Position numbers and translations under genes: made by a program
Shown here: positions 16,366-26,289 of the stretch, one piece after another
Position numbering within the stretch: position 1 is the stretch's first letter
How the letters are laid out: each line of letters opens with the position of its first letter
Assembly (NCBI GenBank): GCA_002701295.1
Contig: NZUJ01000003.1
Location: forward strand, 1 to 32,893
Direction: 5' to 3'
DNA length: 32,893 nt
Source: Ponticaulis sp.
GTDB lineage: Bacteria; Pseudomonadota; Alphaproteobacteria; Caulobacterales; Hyphomonadaceae
The notes under the pieces: model-generated
Seen by the model: only the letters and a program-made list of their open reading frames with translations
Databases searched by the model: none
Told to the model about the DNA's origin: nothing

Positions 16366-19300
16366 TCAGACCAATTCGTATTCCTGGGCATTTTGCCAGG
16401 ACATATGCTCGTCGTTGCCGGTGACGTCATAGTCCGGACGATTGAAAGCTGATGTCAATGGATCGGCGTCGGCACCTGAGACTGACGTGTCTTCGACGTT
16501 GACGACCGGGTCTGAAGCATTGATGAGGCCGAGAGTGTCGATACCATTCGCTTGAACAACGCCTGCGCCGTCCAGCGCGCCATCGAGTGCGATTGGCGCC
16601 CCGGTGCCGCTTGTCAGGATGGCGAAAGCCCCTGTTACCTGATCTGAAATGAGGACATCGTCGATGTTATCTCCATCATAGTCGGCAATATCCCGGACAG
16701 TCTGGCCGACGAGATCGCTGACCGTTGCAGCCGCGCCAGACAAACCAGAATAAAATATCTGACCGGCATCCGCGCCATCACGGAACAGAATGTCGGCTTC
16801 ACCATCTCCGTTGAAGTCACCAATGGCTTCATATTCGTAAGCTGCGAAACCGAGTGCTGTTTCTGTTGTGAGCCCATCTGACAGAAGGCTCCATTCGCTG
16901 GTGGCATTTTCCTGGATCAGTATGTCTTTCGCGCCGTCCCCATCAAAATCGCCAGCTGCGACGGCAGTATGAAAGCCAAAGCCAATTGAGGTTTCGTTAT
17001 CGAATGGCGAGGTTTCGTCGCCTTCAAGAATATAGAAGGGATTGCCGCCACCGCGCGTGGTGAGAAGGTCGTCATCACCATCGCCATCGAAGTCTCCGAT
17101 CGCGACGCTGTCATTGTTTCTCTTGCCGTACAGGATCATTCCATCAGCGTCGGAATAAATCCGTTTGGCGCCATTCGTTGCCTCAATCAGGGCATCGGTC
17201 ACACCATCACCATCAAAATCGCCGAACCCTTTGAGAAGTTGGTCGGACACTTTGAGATTCGTGATGGTTAGAAAGCCGTCATCCAGAAGGAAAAGGCGCG
17301 TCACATTCGGATTGAGTGATTGGGCAAAAGCTTCTGCTTCACCGTCACCGTCAATATCGGCGAAGCCTGAAATGACTGAATTGCCTCGGCCAATATTCTC
17401 TGAGGTGCCATTCTCAACGCCATATTGAACGACATGGGCGCCATTGAATCCCTTCAGAATATGATCAAGCGTGCCATCGCCATCGAGATCAGCAAATCCA
17501 TAGGAGGTGGAATTCGGTCTGCCTTCATTAGAAGCAGGTGCAGCGTCGGCTGGATCGTACAGTCGCAGATAGTTTGCATTGCCTGGCCGTTGAAAGAGAA
17601 GATCAGATGTGCCGGACAGATCGAAATCGCGAAAAGCAGGAACAAGATCAACGGTGATCTGTGTCGATACAAATTGCTGTGCAATATCTTCCGAACCGAA
17701 GACAACATAGCTTTGACCAATCTGGGTCGAGTCGCCCGGCGATGCACCATACGCGCCGATGATCAGGTCGGATATGCCGTCATTATTGATGTCACCTGCA
17801 CCAGACACCGAGGTCCCGGAATAATCGAATCCAGCAACACCATTGATCACAAATCCATTGTCGCCATCCAGGTCTGATGCTTCGAGAACTGCAGAGAAGC
17901 CAGAACTGGTTCCGAATACGACGTAGGACTCACCTGACGAAACATCGTTCGGATCGCCCAGACTTGCGCCGATCAGAATGTCATCGAAACCATCGCCGTT
18001 GACGTCACCTATTCCTGAAACAGTGTTGCCTGTGTCATCGATATGATCGATGCCATTGACTTTGAAACCATTCGATCCGTCGAGGTCCGAAAGTTGAGTG
18101 CTGGCCGCAAAACCGCCCGTCGAGCCAAACAGGACATAAGCCGCTCCAGGAAGCGTCGACCCGTTATCGGGAGTCGCCGTGTTTGCACCAATCAGAAGGT
18201 CGTCAATGCCATCGCCGTTGACGTCTCCGGCATTTGAAACAGACACACCGGAATTATCGCCCATGAAGGCGCCGATGATTTCGAAGCCGTTTGTTCCATC
18301 GATGTCTGAAAAGTCGAGCTGCGCGCTGAAGCCGGTGCTCGCGCCGTAAATGACATAGCTTTTCCCGATGCTGAGTGAGCCACCCTGATCTGCCGCCGGA
18401 AGACCTACAACGATGTCATCAAAGCCGTCATCGTTAAGATCGCCAGCAGATGAAACAGACATCCCAGCCGCGGTGTCATCGGACAGTTCGCCATTCATCG
18501 CAAAGCCGTTCGATCCATCCAGATCAGACAGGTCGAATTCAGTTCCGAAACCAGATGATGCGCCGAACACAAGATAAGCTGTGCCGGAATTGGCATTTCC
18601 ATTTGGCGAGGCGTTTTCGGCTGCGATCAGAATGTCGTCAATTCCATCACCGTTGACATCGCCAGCAGATGATACTGCCGATCCGCTTGCATCCCCGGCA
18701 GTCGTGCCGTTGATCACAAACCCGTTGAGGCCGTTGATGTCTGAAACCTGCAATGTGGTCGAAAATCCTGCGCTTCGACCATACACGACATAGGTTTCGC
18801 CTGCTGCACTCACACCGTTCGGATCAGCAGAGTAAGCACCAACGAGCAGATCATCCAGGCCATCGCCATTGATGTCACCTGCCGCGGAGACCGCACGGCC
18901 TGTACCATTGGCGACATTGGAGAAGATTTCAAAGCCGTTCGAGCCGTCAAGGTCGGAGAGCTCAATCGTTGGCGAAAACCCATCACCCGTTCCGAGAATG
19001 ACATATGCAGCGTCTGTTAGTTGGCCGCCAATGATGATGTCGTCTATACCGTCGCCGTTGAGATCACCTGCATCAGATACAGCCCACCCTGTTCGATCCT
19101 GATTGAAAATACCGTTGACGGTGAAGCCGTTTGACCCGTCAAGATCTGAAAGTTCAAGCGCCGCTGGGAAGAGTGGGCCTGCGGGAGCGGCTTCGTCATC
19201 GCTGACTTCGAACGTGATCAAATCGCTCGTTGCATCCGCAGGAGCAGAATAGGTGAGGCTTGCAAGTGCAGCGTTCAAGTCATCTGTCGCACCGTAGAAA

Positions 19301-22300
19301 ACCAACTCGGAATCTTCGGTACCATCGCCTTGCGTGAAACTGAGACCGGTAAGTACTGATAGGCTCATCGTGCCTGTCGCACTTAGGCGCACCGTCAGCG
19401 TGGTACTGTCCGCGTCAGACACACTGAGAGAGCTGAGTGAATTGTCGGTGGAGTTCTTGTTGAAGACGGCCGTACCTGGTGCGCTGATTTCGGGCGGATA
19501 CTCGACGAGGCTTATCGAGACACTGGTGGATTCGAAATTCTGGGCCAGATTGCTACTGCCGAAGATAACATAGCTTTCGCCCGCATCGGTATTACCGTCT
19601 GGATCGCCATTCTGTGCGCCGATGATCAGATCATCAATACCGTCACTATTGACGTCACCTGCGGCCGAAACAGACACCCCGCTCTGGTCGTTTGAGTCTA
19701 GACCCTCAACGCGGAAACCGTTTCTTCCATTGATATCTGATAGTTCGAACCCGGCAGAGAAACCGTCCGTTGTGCCGTACACAATATAGGTTTCGCCAGC
19801 ATTGTTTATACCATTCGGATCGGCGAGATTGGCCCCGATGATCAGGTCGTCGATACCATCTGCGTTGACATCACCGGCTGATGAGACCGAGACACCGCTC
19901 TCGTCATTTGTAGAAATCCCGTAAATGGCAAAGCCATCGTTTCCATTCATCTCGCCGAGATTCAGTACGCTGCCGTAGCCTTGATCCGTTCCGTAGACGA
20001 CGTATGACGTTCCCGAATCTGTTCCGTTCTGATCGGCAAACAACGCGCCAACCACGATATCATCCAAGCCATCGCCATTGATGTCGCCTGCAGAGGATAC
20101 AGACCAGCCGCTCTGATCACCAGCCAGATCGCCTCGAAGTATGACGCCCGTTGTTCCATCAAGTGTGCTCAGATCGAGCTGTGTCGAGAAGCCGGTGCTT
20201 GAGCCAAACACAATATAGCTTTCGCCTGCATTGGTTTCGCTTCCGCGTTCGCCGAGTGGTCCACCAATCACCAGATCGTCAATGCCATCGCCATTCACAT
20301 CGCCTGCCGAAGCGACCGAATACCCGCTGCGATCCTGGTTATTTACGCCGTTGATTGTGAACCCATTTGATCCGTCGATTGCGGACAGCTCGAATGTGGC
20401 GGCGAAGCCTGAGGACTGACCGAACACGATGTAAGTTTCGCCAGCACCAGAATTGCCATTCGGATCCCCGAGATAGCCGCCAATGACGAGATCGTCGACA
20501 CCATCGCCGTTCACATCGCCAGCTGAATCCACACTGAAGCCGCTATTGTCACTATTGCTGATGCCAGCAACGACGAAGCCGTTCGTGCCATCAAGATCAG
20601 AAATTTCGACATTACTCACAAAGCCCGACGACTGGCCGAAGATAACATAGCTTTCACCCGCATCTGAAGTGCTGCCGGGTGAAGCAAAGTGGGCACCTAT
20701 GATGACATCGCCGATGCCGTCTCCGTTCACGTCACCTGCACCGGCAACGGAAATGCCGCTTTGATCGCCGGTCGTAACACCGCTGACAGCGAAGCCGTTG
20801 GTTCCGTCGAGTGAGGAGAGGTCAAGATTCGAGGCAAATCCAGATGAGCTGCCAAACACGATGTAGCTTTCACCTGAGCTGGTGCCATTTGGATCGGCCG
20901 TATAGGCACCGATGATAACGTCATCAATACCGTCGCCATTCACGTCACCTGCGTCTGCCACCGAAGCACCTGAACGATCGCCCGCAGTGATGCCGTTGAT
21001 AACAAACCCAGTTGTGCCGTCGAGTTCCGACAGGGGAGTGACTGGGGCGAGAGTACCTGTTTCGTCTGCAACATCAAAGAACAGCACGTCAGAAGTCGCG
21101 TCTGTCAGAGGTGCGTATGTCAGGCTGGCGAGTGCGGCGTTGAGGTTTGCAAGTGTTCCTGAAAAAGCCACCCGAGTGTCATCTGTGCCGTCGCCTTCTG
21201 AAAAAGTCAGGCCGGTGATGGAGCCGAGATTCAAAGAGCCATCGACAACAAGTCGGACACTCAGGGTCGCGCTGTCAGAATCATCGACGGATAGACCGGT
21301 GACCAGATTGCCAGAGGAGTTTATCGCGAATTCAGCTGACACTGGAGCGACCAAAGAAGGTGGCGACTCCTGCATCGAAATGTTGACACTCGCTTGCTCA
21401 AAGGATTCGGTGAGGTCTGCTCTGCCAAAAATGACATAGGTTTCGCCTGCATCAGAGCCGCCCAATGGGTCACCATTAGGCGCACCGACCAGCAAGTCGT
21501 CCACGCCATCGCCGTTAATGTCGCCAGCAGCCGAAACCGACGTGCCGCTCTGATCATTTCCGGTCGTTCCGACAATTTTGAAGCCGTTCGTTCCATCAAT
21601 GTCTGACAATTCGAAGGTGGCTGAGTAGGCCGAGCTTGATCCGAAAAGGAGATAGGTTTCGCCTGCTGCGGAATTACCGTTCGGGTCGGCCAGTTTTGCG
21701 CTGATCAGCAGATCGTCGAGGCCATCATTGTTAACGTCACCTGCAGAGGCGACACTGAAACCGGATTGATCATTGGCGGCTACGCCATAAATAGCAAAAC
21801 CGTCAGTACCATTCAGTGAAGAAAGAACGCTTGTTTGTGAAAATCCGCCGCTCGCGCCGAAGATCACATAGCTGGTGCCAGAGGACGCGCCATTGGTGCT
21901 GGCATCTGGCGCGCCGATGATGATGTCATCATAACCATCGCCATTAATATCGCCTGCCGAGGATACAGAGGTTCCCGCCTGATCGCCGAACAGATGTCCC
22001 TTGAAATTGAAACCATTCGTGCCGTTGAGGGAACCAAGATTGAGCGCGGAGCCAAACCCGGCGGTCGTTCCGAATATGACATAGACTTCACCGGCATTTG
22101 TCTCTGAACCCCGATCAGCCAGAGGTGCGCCGATGACAAGGTCACCAATGCCGTCGCCATTGACATCGCCCGCATCTGCGACCGAAAAACCGCTCCGGTC
22201 CTGACTGTCGATACCGTTGATCGTGAAGCCATCGGACCCGTCAAGGTCTGAAAGCTCAAAGTCAGGGCTAAAACCTGCCGTATTGCCATAAACCACATAG

Positions 22301-23253
22301 GTTTCACCAGCGCCGCTATCTCCCAGAGGATCAGCGAGGTGACCGCTGATCAACAGGTCATCAATGCCATCTCCATTCACATCGCCTGCGGACGAAACGC
22401 TATAGCCGCTATTGTCATTGTTTGTAACGCCATGCAGCGTGAACCCATTGCTACCGTCCAGGTCAGATGCCTCTATGGCGGCGCTAAAGCCAGCGCTTGT
22501 CCCGAAAATAACATAGCTCTCACCAGCATCTGCCGAGCCAGTCGCCAGATGTGCACCGACGACGACGTCGTCAAATCCATCGCCATTGATATCGCCAGCC
22601 GAGGAAACAGAAATACCTGACTGATCGCCCGGTCCATTGCCATTGAATGAGAAGCCATTCGTGCCATCAAGGTCGGAGAGTTCCAGGCTTGTGCCAATGG
22701 CACCGGTTGAGCCAAACACAACATAGCTCTGGCCTGAGCTGGTTCCATTTGGATCAGCCAGATAGGCACCGATGATCAGATCGGCAATACCGTCACCATT
22801 TACATCGCCTGCGTCTGAAACCGAGGTGCCTGACCGATCAGTCGCGTTGATGCCATTGATGACGAATCCATCAGATCCCCCTAGGGCAGACAGATCTATA
22901 CTGGCTGGGAAGTTGCCTGGGCCGCTCTCGAAATGCTGCCCGTCACTGGCTTCAAGTGTCAGCGTATCTTCCAGATCGCCATTGAGCGGTGTGTAAGTGA
23001 GGCTTGCGAGCGCGGCATTGATATCTGCCAGCGTGCCGGAAAATACCATATAACTGTCGTCTGTTCCGTCGCCCGTGGTGAAGGTGAGGCCCGTGACTAC
23101 GCCCAATGACATCGTCCCTTCAACACTCAGGCGGATTGTCAGATCATCGCTTTCGGCATCGTCTACGCTGACCCCTCCAACAGCATTGCCAGTTGAGTTG
23201 AGGTTGAATGAAAGGTTTGCCGGAAGGCTGATCGTGGGGACGAGGTTTTCCAT
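16366..23253 (-). CDS. Giant multi-propeller FG-GAP repeat protein, probable surface or secreted protein
   Basis: This 2295-residue protein has three modules of about 622-626 residues. Each has an Ig/cadherin-like domain (about 5-105, 632-733 and 1254-1355; motif SGTLxxxNAALASLTYxP) followed by seven FG-GAP blades (119-620, 738-1240, 1366-1862). The blade pattern is SDLDGSNGF...SGxSVSSAGDVNGDGIDDLxIGA...GESYVIFG. Each blade has a DxNxDGxxD calcium-binding loop, as in integrin-alpha propellers. Residues 1872-2205 hold eight shorter repeats of the DFDGDGxxDxLI type. I found no cysteine, no Sec signal peptide, no membrane anchor and no RTX nonapeptides. The ATG at 23253 has GGTGA eight bases upstream. 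Export is likely but the route is unclear. Adhesion or cell contact is the usual role of such proteins; ligand unknown. Confidence 0.9.
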   Translation of the reverse strand: MENLVPTISLPANLSFNLNSTGNAVGGVSVDDAESDDLTIRLSVEGTMSLGVVTGLTFTTGDGTDDSYMVFSGTLADINAALASLTYTPLNGDLEDTLTLEASDGQHFESGPGNFPASIDLSALGGSDGFVINGINATDRSGTSVSDAGDVNGDGIADLIIGAYLADPNGTSSGQSYVVFGSTGAIGTSLELSDLDGTNGFSFNGNGPGDQSGISVSSAGDINGDGFDDVVVGAHLATGSADAGESYVIFGTSAGFSAAIEASDLDGSNGFTLHGVTNNDNSGYSVSSAGDVNGDGIDDLLISGHLADPLGDSGAGETYVVYGNTAGFSPDFELSDLDGSDGFTINGIDSQDRSGFSVADAGDVNGDGIGDLVIGAPLADRGSETNAGEVYVIFGTTAGFGSALNLGSLNGTNGFNFKGHLFGDQAGTSVSSAGDINGDGYDDIIIGAPDASTNGASSGTSYVIFGASGGFSQTSVLSSLNGTDGFAIYGVAANDQSGFSVASAGDVNNDGLDDLLISAKLADPNGNSAAGETYLLFGSSSAYSATFELSDIDGTNGFKIVGTTGNDQSGTSVSAAGDINGDGVDDLLVGAPNGDPLGGSDAGETYVIFGRADLTESFEQASVNISMQESPPSLVAPVSAEFAINSSGNLVTGLSVDDSDSATLSVRLVVDGSLNLGSITGLTFSEGDGTDDTRVAFSGTLANLNAALASLTYAPLTDATSDVLFFDVADETGTLAPVTPLSELDGTTGFVINGITAGDRSGASVADAGDVNGDGIDDVIIGAYTADPNGTSSGESYIVFGSSSGFASNLDLSSLDGTNGFAVSGVTTGDQSGISVAGAGDVNGDGIGDVIIGAHFASPGSTSDAGESYVIFGQSSGFVSNVEISDLDGTNGFVVAGISNSDNSGFSVDSAGDVNGDGVDDLVIGGYLGDPNGNSGAGETYIVFGQSSGFAATFELSAIDGSNGFTINGVNNQDRSGYSVASAGDVNGDGIDDLVIGGPLGERGSETNAGESYIVFGSSTGFSTQLDLSTLDGTTGVILRGDLAGDQSGWSVSSAGDINGDGLDDIVVGALFADQNGTDSGTSYVVYGTDQGYGSVLNLGEMNGNDGFAIYGISTNDESGVSVSSAGDVNADGIDDLIIGANLADPNGINNAGETYIVYGTTDGFSAGFELSDINGRNGFRVEGLDSNDQSGVSVSAAGDVNSDGIDDLIIGAQNGDPDGNTDAGESYVIFGSSNLAQNFESTSVSISLVEYPPEISAPGTAVFNKNSTDNSLSSLSVSDADSTTLTVRLSATGTMSLSVLTGLSFTQGDGTEDSELVFYGATDDLNAALASLTYSAPADATSDLITFEVSDDEAAPAGPLFPAALELSDLDGSNGFTVNGIFNQDRTGWAVSDAGDLNGDGIDDIIIGGQLTDAAYVILGTGDGFSPTIELSDLDGSNGFEIFSNVANGTGRAVSAAGDINGDGLDDLLVGAYSADPNGVSAAGETYVVYGRSAGFSTTLQVSDINGLNGFVINGTTAGDASGSAVSSAGDVNGDGIDDILIAAENASPNGNANSGTAYLVFGASSGFGTEFDLSDLDGSNGFAMNGELSDDTAAGMSVSSAGDLNDDGFDDIVVGLPAADQGGSLSIGKSYVIYGASTGFSAQLDFSDIDGTNGFEIIGAFMGDNSGVSVSNAGDVNGDGIDDLLIGANTATPDNGSTLPGAAYVLFGSTGGFAASTQLSDLDGSNGFKVNGIDHIDDTGNTVSGIGDVNGDGFDDILIGASLGDPNDVSSGESYVVFGTSSGFSAVLEASDLDGDNGFVINGVAGFDYSGTSVSGAGDINNDGISDLIIGAYGASPGDSTQIGQSYVVFGSEDIAQQFVSTQITVDLVPAFRDFDLSGTSDLLFQRPGNANYLRLYDPADAAPASNEGRPNSTSYGFADLDGDGTLDHILKGFNGAHVVQYGVENGTSENIGRGNSVISGFADIDGDGEAEAFAQSLNPNVTRLFLLDDGFLTITNLKVSDQLLKGFGDFDGDGVTDALIEATNGAKRIYSDADGMILYGKRNNDSVAIGDFDGDGDDDLLTTRGGGNPFYILEGDETSPFDNETSIGFGFHTAVAAGDFDGDGAKDILIQENATSEWSLLSDGLTTETALGFAAYEYEAIGDFNGDGEADILFRDGADAGQIFYSGLSGAAATVSDLVGQTVRDIADYDGDNIDDVLISDQVTGAFAILTSGTGAPIALDGALDGAGVVQANGIDTLGLINASDPVVNVEDTSVSGADADPLTSAFNRPDYDVTGNDEHMSWQNAQEYELV
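16639..17640 (-). repeat. C-terminal array of eight VCBS/FG-GAP-like repeats
   Basis: Residues 1872-2205 of the giant protein. Cores, in order: DLSGTSDLLF, DLDGDGTLDHIL, DIDGDGEAEAFA, DFDGDGVTDALI, DFDGDGDDDLLT, DFDGDGAKDILI, DFNGDGEADILF, DYDGDNIDDVLI, spaced about 42-50 residues. The unit is shorter than the 70-residue blades before it, so it is a different repeat class and probably a fourth propeller. Confidence 0.8.
17668..19158 (-). repeat. FG-GAP propeller 3 (seven blades)
   Basis: Residues 1366-1862: seven blades of about 64-73 residues. The first blade is shortened (QLTDAAYVILG lacks the usual loop before the last strand), and the fourth has AGDLNDDGFDD. It is the most diverged of the three propellers. 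Confidence 0.85.
19534..21042 (-). repeat. FG-GAP propeller 2 (seven blades)
   Basis: Residues 738-1240: seven blades of about 72 residues, each with a DVNGDGIDD-like loop. Blade by blade it resembles propeller 1: the fourth blade of both contains RGSETNAGE, the sixth GFAIYG, the third DNSG then GNSGAGET or GDSGAGET. This points to duplication of a whole propeller. Confidence 0.88.
21394..22899 (-). repeat. FG-GAP propeller 1 (seven blades)
   Basis: Residues 119-620: seven blades, loops DVNGDGIAD, DINGDGFDD, DVNGDGIDD, DVNGDGIGD, DINGDGYDD, DVNNDGLDD, DINGDGVDD. Seven is the number needed to close an integrin-type beta-propeller. It is followed by the linker NISMQESPPSLVAP into the second Ig-like domain. 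Confidence 0.88.
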
Positions 23254-23648
23254 TTATATAGTCACCGATTTCATCGTGAACTGTTCAGACGCAGCTGAAG
23301 TATTGAGTATAACATGGATTAAACTCAACCCTTAAAGTCTGCTCTGAGTGGTGTTTTTTGAGATTCAGATGCTTGAATTGTCTTGGAATTCGCGCGTCAC
23401 GGATGCAAGAGCTCACACACAGCGCGCGGGATCAAAAAACGTTTGCTGAAGCGATATTGCCCTTAGAGTAATCGAGCGAATTCATTGTCGCTTAGAAAAA
23501 ATGAGCAATCCTTGGTTTGGCGCCTGATCGCAGAGGAGCGAATCGCAACGGTGAGTGCGCAAGCCCATCAAAGAGGAATTGACTCAGGGCAGATCTGGCA
23601 GCGGAGCGGGTCGGTCTGTCGTCTTCTAATGTTTTTTTTTAGGAGAAA
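23254..23648. other. Gene-free stretch between the giant gene and tRNA-Thr
   Basis: I see no credible gene in these 395 bases. On the minus strand a TATACT (23306-23311), about 50 bases before the giant gene's ATG, is a possible -10 box, but 17 bases further the hexamer is TAAGGG, a poor -35. A run of nine T lies at 23632-23640. No integrase remnant or clear direct repeat was found next to the tRNA. An open frame on the plus strand from 23485 only reads into the tRNA antisense and is not a gene. Confidence 0.5.
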
Positions 23649-23724
<76 letters not shown>

Positions 23725-23924
23725 ACGGCTTTGAGAACGCGCCTCTTAGCTCAGATTAATCCGGTCTGGCAAGGCTCTTTTTGACATTATTCTGCGTTGG
23801 ATTTGAGGCCCTACGTCAAAGGGGGCTTCAGAAATTGATTTAAACGCAAGCTTGCCATTTTTGTGTCGTGGAACCACCATACATAATTGGGAATTGTATA
23901 GTCAGGAATTGGCTGAGGATTCGG

Positions 23925-24380
23925 ATGAAACAGGCATTTCGACTTATCGCAGCAGCAGGAGTTGTTGGTCTCGGCACGTTTGGCGCGCACAGCCTGGCTG
24001 AGAATGCCGTGCAGCGTGAGCGGGCGGCATCCTGTCGGCCTGTTGATGTGTCTGTTTATTTCGCGCCTGGTCAGACTGAGCTAAATGACTTTGCTGAAGC
24101 GCTGTTGCGTCAGGCCGTCAGCCAGGTAGAGCATTGTGAACTGGCTCAGATCGAAGTTGTCGGTTTCGCTGATGCCTCCGGGCAATCGAGCCAGAACATG
24201 GCGATTTCAGAACGTCGCGCCGAAGCGGCGTTAGAGTTTCTTCTGAATAATGGCGTTGAGGCAAATCAGATTGATCTTCAGGCGAAGGGTGATGAGGGCG
24301 CAGTTCTTCCGAATGGCGAACGGGTCATCATGCGACGCAAGACAGATCTGCGATTCGTTCCTGCTCAGCCAGCAGCCTGA
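23925..24380 (+). CDS. Small exported OmpA-domain protein
   Basis: This 151-residue protein has an N-terminal signal-like or anchor segment (MKQAFRLIAAAGVVGLGTFGAHSLA, cleavage possible after Ala-24 or so), then an OmpA C-terminal-like domain: VSVYFAPGQTEL, IEVVGFADASG, NMAISERRAEAALEFL, with Asp83 and Arg97 in the positions that usually bind the diaminopimelate side chain of peptidoglycan. Cys37 and Cys71 may form a disulfide. The ATG at 23925 has AGGA upstream; an in-frame ATG at 23868 would bury the signal sequence. There is no beta-barrel, so it is probably a periplasmic peptidoglycan-associated protein rather than a porin. It is monocistronic, closed by a hairpin terminator. Confidence 0.85.
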   Translation: MKQAFRLIAAAGVVGLGTFGAHSLAENAVQRERAASCRPVDVSVYFAPGQTELNDFAEALLRQAVSQVEHCELAQIEVVGFADASGQSSQNMAISERRAEAALEFLLNNGVEANQIDLQAKGDEGAVLPNGERVIMRRKTDLRFVPAQPAA

Positions 24381-24405
24381 CTTTTGTACACTGATTGACA
24401 CAACA

Positions 24406-24430
24406 AGCCGTCTTCGGACGGCTATTTCTT
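24406..24430 (+). terminator. Rho-independent terminator of the OmpA-domain gene
   Basis: AGCCGTC-TTCG-GACGGCT, a perfect 7-bp stem closed by a stable TTCG tetraloop, followed by ATTTCTT. It begins 25 nt after the stop codon at 24380. Confidence 0.8.
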
Positions 24431-24573
24431 GGCGAAAATACCGTAAGGCAGATTATTGTCTGCTTTCGGAATCGGAAAATCTCCCGATTTGTCGTTTCCT
24501 CTGAAGGTGCACCGCGCTAAGAAAGCGCCTTCACAGAATTCTGGACCACTGAAACCAAAGACTGACGAGCAAC

Positions 24574-26289
24574 ATGGCGCGCATTCTCATCACATCTGCC
24601 CTTCCGTATATCAACGGTATCAAGCATCTCGGCAATCTGGCAGGCTCCATGTTGCCGGCTGACGTTTATGCGCGGTTTCAGCGACTTCGGGGCAATGATG
24701 TTCTGTATATCTGTGCAACCGACGAACACGGTACGCCTGCCGAACTGGCTGCGCAAAAAGACGGGATCAGCGTCCGCGCATATTGCGATGAACAACATGA
24801 GGTTCAGCGAGCCGCGGGTGAAGGCTTCTCATTGTCCTACGATCATTTCGGACGGTCGTCGGGTCCACAGAACGCTGCGCTAACCCAGCATTTTGCGCAC
24901 GAGCTGGAGCAAAAAGGTCTGATCGAAGAGCGGACTGAAAAACAGGTCTATTCGATAGATGACGGGCGTTTTCTGCCGGACCGTTATGTCGAGGGCACTT
25001 GCCCGCATTGTGATTTCGAAAAGGCGCGCGGCGACCAGTGTGACAATTGCGGACGTCTGCTCGATCCGGTCGATCTGAAGAATCCCTATTCGTCTGTTTC
25101 GGGATCAACAAATATTGAGATCCGGGACACGACGCATCTCTATCTTTTGCAGTCGAAAATGCAGGATGACATCCGCGCATGGGTCGAGAAATCAACGGAA
25201 TGGCCGCAGCTGGCAAGATCTATCGCACTGAAATGGCTGGACGAAGGTCTTCAGGACCGGGCGATTACGCGTGACCTCTCCTGGGGTATTCCTGTTGCCT
25301 ATGACGGGAAGCTTCGGGAAGGCTTTGAAAACAAGGTCTTCTACGTATGGTTTGATGCGCCGATTGAATATATTGGCGCGACGCAGGAGTGGGCTGAGAA
25401 AACCGGTGACCCGGAAGCATGGAAAACCTGGTGGCGCACGGATGAAGGCGCGGATGACGTTACTTATGTCCAGTTCATGGGCAAGGATAATGTGGCGTTC
25501 CACACTGTCAGCTTCCCTGTGACGATTATCGGTTCTGAAGAGCCGTGGAAGCTGGTCGATCGCCTCAAGGCCTTTAACTGGGTCACATGGTATGGCGGCA
25601 AGTTTTCGACCTCGAACAATCGCGGGGTCTTCATGGATCAGGCGCTGGAGCTTCTGCCCGCCGATTACTGGCGCTGGTATCTCATGGCGAATGCGCCGGA
25701 AGGTTCGGATGCAGCCTTCACATGGGAAGGGTTTCAGGCGGCGGTGAATTCCGATCTCGCCAACGTGCTCGGTAATTTCGTGAACCGGATCACCAAGTAC
25801 ACCGCTTCCAAGTTTGATGGCGAAGTGCCATCGACGGGCGAGGCAGGTGAGGCCGAAGCCTGGATGGCAGAAGAGCTCGAAACACGTTTGGCGGCGATCA
25901 TCGACTATTATGAAGCCATGGAATTCCGTAAGGCCGCTGCAGAAACGCGTGCGCTCTGGGCTGCGGGTAATGAGTATCTCACCAAGGCCGAGCCCTGGGT
26001 GAAGTATAAAACCGATGTCGATGCTGCAGCGATCGGCGTGCGAACCGGGTTGAACCTTGCGGCAATTTTCGGGAACATTGCTCAGCCGCTTATTCCGACT
26101 GCGGCAAAGAATATCCTGGATGCTCTTGGCATTCCTGAAGAGAATCGCAAATTCCCTGACGCGAAAGACAAGGGCCTTCTGGACGCCCTGCCACATGGTC
26201 ACAAAATCTCGCCACCTGATGTGCTTTTCTCTAAAATCGAGGACGGTATGGTTGCTGAGTGGACAGAGAAGTTCGGTGGAGAAAGCTAG
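24574..26289 (+). CDS. metG: Methionyl-tRNA synthetase
   Basis: This 571-residue class I synthetase charges tRNA-Met and initiator tRNA. The HIGH-type motif is in [11 protein letters not shown] (11-21). The zinc knuckle has Cys143, Cys146, Cys156 and Cys159 (CPHC...CDNC). The KMSKS loop appears as KFSTS at 343-347, a common variant in alphaproteobacterial enzymes. The anticodon-binding helical domain fills the C-terminal third, and there is no C-terminal EMAP/tRNA-binding extension, so it is the short form. Its stop codon overlaps the stop of the convergent gene in a shared CTAG. Confidence 0.97.
   Translation: MARILITSALPYINGIKHLGNLAGSMLPADVYARFQRLRGNDVLYICATDEHGTPAELAAQKDGISVRAYCDEQHEVQRAAGEGFSLSYDHFGRSSGPQNAALTQHFAHELEQKGLIEERTEKQVYSIDDGRFLPDRYVEGTCPHCDFEKARGDQCDNCGRLLDPVDLKNPYSSVSGSTNIEIRDTTHLYLLQSKMQDDIRAWVEKSTEWPQLARSIALKWLDEGLQDRAITRDLSWGIPVAYDGKLREGFENKVFYVWFDAPIEYIGATQEWAEKTGDPEAWKTWWRTDEGADDVTYVQFMGKDNVAFHTVSFPVTIIGSEEPWKLVDRLKAFNWVTWYGGKFSTSNNRGVFMDQALELLPADYWRWYLMANAPEGSDAAFTWEGFQAAVNSDLANVLGNFVNRITKYTASKFDGEVPSTGEAGEAEAWMAEELETRLAAIIDYYEAMEFRKAAAETRALWAAGNEYLTKAEPWVKYKTDVDAAAIGVRTGLNLAAIFGNIAQPLIPTAAKNILDALGIPEENRKFPDAKDKGLLDALPHGHKISPPDVLFSKIEDGMVAEWTEKFGGES

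Noticed and set aside
16639-22899. Periodic DNA repeats that could be mistaken for a CRISPR or satellite array
   Set aside because: The period of about 210-216 bases is codon-aligned with FG-GAP blades and the sequence varies between copies; it is a coding repeat.
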